37,828 nt of DNA, from the IMG/VR virus record IMGVR_UViG_3300004770_000047, positions 1 through 37,828 of that record. One strand, given 5' to 3'. Source of the DNA: a virus. The notes under the pieces are model-generated. The model did not search any database. It saw nothing but the letters and a program-made list of their open reading frames with translations, and was not told the DNA's origin. The number at the start of each line of letters is the position of its first letter. Within the stretch, counting starts at the first letter, position 1. The translations under genes and the position numbers were made by a program. Shown in pieces: positions 36,348-37,828 of this stretch.

Positions 36348-36821
36348 CTATCGATGATAGAAGCTATGGTCATAGATGACCGCGTCGAGCTTGTCCGCGC
36401 TGGCCCACGCTGGCAAGGGGTGAACCACCTTCGGATTGAGATAATTGACCGTCTCGTCAGTGAGGGACGCATAGCCCGGCTCGTTGGTGACGAAGGACGC
36501 TTCGCCAAGCGCCTGGCGTGCGGCTAGGAGGCAGTCCATCCAGTTGCCCGGAGACTTGGCGTAGTTGGTCGCCTTGGACGCCAGGCGAGCCGCTGCGGCG
36601 TCGTGCGTGAAAATGACCCGGCCATAATGGCCATTTGTGAAGTCGCACCACAGGCCCGAGAATTGCATGGGTTGAAGGATCGTCCCCATGATCGTGCCGT
36701 CGCTCATGAAGTGAAGGCGCGTCCGGTTCTGGATCACGCGCCCGACAGCTACTTTGCCGACGTGGGGCTGATTGCTCGCCTCGTCCGCAATGACGGCGGC
36801 AAGGGCCGTCTCATTGTCCAT
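36348..36821 (-). CDS. Endolysin, SleB-like cell wall hydrolase
   Basis: 157 residues from ATG at 36821, overlapping the holin-like gene end by 11 bases. The core is the Hydrolase_2/SleB pattern: NETALAAVIADEASNQPHVG with candidate catalytic Glu14, KVAVGRVIQNRTRLHFMSDG, then IMGTILQPMQFSGLWCDF. The end (LPAWASADKLDAVIYDHSFY) closes the fold. The enzyme cleaves peptidoglycan glycan strands. There is no signal peptide, so release by the adjacent holin candidate is expected. Confidence 0.85.
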   Translation of the reverse strand: MDNETALAAVIADEASNQPHVGKVAVGRVIQNRTRLHFMSDGTIMGTILQPMQFSGLWCDFTNGHYGRVIFTHDAAAARLASKATNYAKSPGNWMDCLLAARQALGEASFVTNEPGYASLTDETVNYLNPKVVHPLPAWASADKLDAVIYDHSFYHR

Positions 36822-37092
36822 TGGTGATCTTGCCGGGCGGTTCGCAATGAATCGCCTGAAGAAGCGCAAGGTGCGCGTGACCTTTTTGGAGCCAGGACCA
36901 TGCGAGCCCGGAAAGCCCAAGCGTCAGGGCCAGCCCGAGTTGGATAAACTCGCCGGTCTGATCCTTGGTCAACAGCCCGTTTGACGCAAGGAAGCCCGCG
37001 ACGGTAGTAAGCCCGTGGCGAGCGACAGCGCCCAAAATTTGTTCGACGATGTCCGGGACAGGGGGCGGCGACGGTGGCGTGAAGTCGGTCAT
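36811..37092 (-). CDS. Holin candidate
   Basis: 93 residues. A Pro-rich start (TDFTPPSPPPVPDIVEQILG) is followed by a hydrophobic region that can form one or two membrane helices (GLTTVAGFLASNGLL, LGLALTLGLSGLAWSWL) and a short charged tail with a final CEPPGKITNGQ. It lies immediately before the endolysin with overlap, the normal holin position. The start overlaps the coiled-coil protein stop by four bases. The family is not certain. Confidence 0.7.
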   Translation of the reverse strand: MTDFTPPSPPPVPDIVEQILGAVARHGLTTVAGFLASNGLLTKDQTGEFIQLGLALTLGLSGLAWSWLQKGHAHLALLQAIHCEPPGKITNGQ

Positions 37093-37520
37093 TTCGAATG
37101 CCCCAAAGCGACGCCGACGGCCAGGACGCCAGCGCCGGCGGCGAGTTGCAGAAGAAACTTGACGCTCTCGCCAGCGAGCCAGCGACCGGGCTTGCGTTCG
37201 GTTTCGAGCACGGCGATGCGCCCCCGAATGTCGTCAACGTGCCGTCCCATCTCGTCCAGCCGGTCGCGCACGTCCTCGATCTGCTTAGCGTGATCCTGAC
37301 CGTCAATGCGCGCAAGTTTGATCTTGGCTTCAGTGATGTCCGCCCGAACAACACGAAGCTCGCCGGCCATTTCTCGAAGCAATTCGAGGGCCGCGTCATT
37401 CGCCCGAACAGATGGCACGTCAGACACGTCGATACCCCCCACAACCTTCAAGTGCCCCGAATATGGAGTATTTTCTTGCGAGTTGCAAAGGGCGTCGATG
37501 CGAGGCGTGGCGGCGTTCAT
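37089..37520 (-). CDS. Coiled-coil protein with C-terminal membrane anchor
   Basis: 143 residues from ATG at 37520; an in-frame start at 37565 has no better support. Residues about 45-110 form a long coiled coil (ALELLREMAGELRVVRADIT, AKQIEDVRDRLDEMGRHVDD). A hydrophobic C-terminal helix follows (FLLQLAAGAGVLAVGVALGH), so the protein is tail-anchored with its bulk in the cytoplasm, like several two-component holin or antiholin partners. It is first in the lysis cassette. The ribosome binding site is weak. Confidence 0.66.
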   Translation of the reverse strand: MNAATPRIDALCNSQENTPYSGHLKVVGGIDVSDVPSVRANDAALELLREMAGELRVVRADITEAKIKLARIDGQDHAKQIEDVRDRLDEMGRHVDDIRGRIAVLETERKPGRWLAGESVKFLLQLAAGAGVLAVGVALGHSK

Positions 37521-37578
37521 GGGGCGACAGGTCCAGCGCAAAAGGGTCGGGATATACGCACACAAGCCCGCACTTGCG

Positions 37579-37828
37579 TCAAGCCCGCCCCGTGGCCATT
37601 TCGCGGTAGATGCGTTCGGCTTCGGCCGGATCGTTAGCCGGCAACGTCACCTGGCGCGACACGACGTCGAGCACGCCCGAGACAGACAGCTTGCCGTCCT
37701 TCAGCCCCCGAATTTGGCAATACAGGTCGAGCGCCTTTAGCTGGTCGTGCGTCTGGACCTCGATGCCGTGTTGCGTCTGCTTGACGCCGGCAAAGAGCGC
37801 GCGGCCCTGCGGCGACAATCCATCCGTC
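37579..37828 (-). CDS. terS: Terminase small subunit, C-terminal part (start beyond window)
   Basis: The frame stays open to the window edge, so the 5' end is missing; TTG at 37818 is probably internal. Sequence: LSPQGRALFAGVKQTQHGIE, VQTHDQLKALDLYCQIRGLK, then DGKLSVSGVLDVVSRQVTLP. The G-x-K-Q-T-x-x-G-x-E-V-x-x-H-D-x-x-K-A-L pattern is that of the C-terminal half of small terminase subunits, which recognise DNA and feed TerL. It is separated from terL by the lysis cassette and five small genes. Confidence 0.7.
   Translation of the reverse strand, partial: TDGLSPQGRALFAGVKQTQHGIEVQTHDQLKALDLYCQIRGLKDGKLSVSGVLDVVSRQVTLPANDPAEAERIYREMATGRA

Noticed and set aside
37551-37582. Possible leftward promoter (TTGACG / TATATC) before the lysis cassette
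   Set aside because: The boxes are 20 bases apart, too far for a normal sigma70 promoter, and the -35 lies in the end of terS. Not supported without transcript data.
1-37828. tRNA, rRNA, integrase, attachment site or IS element
   Set aside because: None was recognised by eye on either strand; short or divergent elements cannot be excluded without tRNAscan or a homology search.

Overview
The window is most of the genome of a tailed bacteriophage or prophage with a contractile tail (myovirus morphology). DUF3383-type sheath, tube, baseplate J, gp25-like wedge, spike, hub and plug genes are all present. The DNA is GC-rich (about 60 % by eye) and the structural set (DUF1073 portal, DUF2184 capsid, DUF2213 protease/scaffold, DUF4054, DUF2612, Pam3-like plug) resembles small environmental myophages of Proteobacteria and cyanobacteria. 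A GC-rich, perhaps alphaproteobacterial, host is likely but this is inference. No integrase, tRNA, rRNA, CRISPR array or insertion sequence was seen. Both ends appear cut: a few codons of a plus-strand gene at the left edge and a headless small-terminase gene at the right edge.

Layout. 1-4135, plus strand: the replication/modification unit, with promoter and operator, an OB-like protein, a 34-residue membrane peptide, a cytosine-C5 methyltransferase carrying a second same-strand ORF inside it, and a family A DNA polymerase. 4132-35627, minus strand: a long late operon read right to left. It holds five small genes, large terminase, portal, MuF-type head protein with an intein, a membrane/exported/fibre block (28535 to 22807), capsid maturation, cement and capsid genes, neck genes, a repeat-rich structural protein, sheath, tube, a frameshifted tail chaperone, tape measure, baseplate and a tail fibre. 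35766-37828, minus strand: small terminase and the lysis cassette (coiled-coil membrane protein, holin candidate, SleB-like endolysin, lipoprotein), closed by a terminator. Genes commonly overlap by ATGA, GTGA or TAATG junctions, which implies translational coupling.

The most unusual locus is 28576-30121. A short plus-strand unit runs against the late operon: an unknown protein, a helix-turn-helix regulator, then an 281-residue protein with two helix-turn-helix-like segments and a PD-(D/E)xK-like nuclease motif. This last gene lies entirely antisense to an intein that interrupts the MuF head gene, in exact codon register. The simplest reading is an intein whose homing endonuclease is coded on the opposite strand instead of inside the splicing protein. 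Further notable signals are a three-half-site operator at three promoters of otherwise separate units, the overprinted ORF inside the methyltransferase, and a -1 frameshift extension of the tail assembly chaperone that has no start codon of its own.
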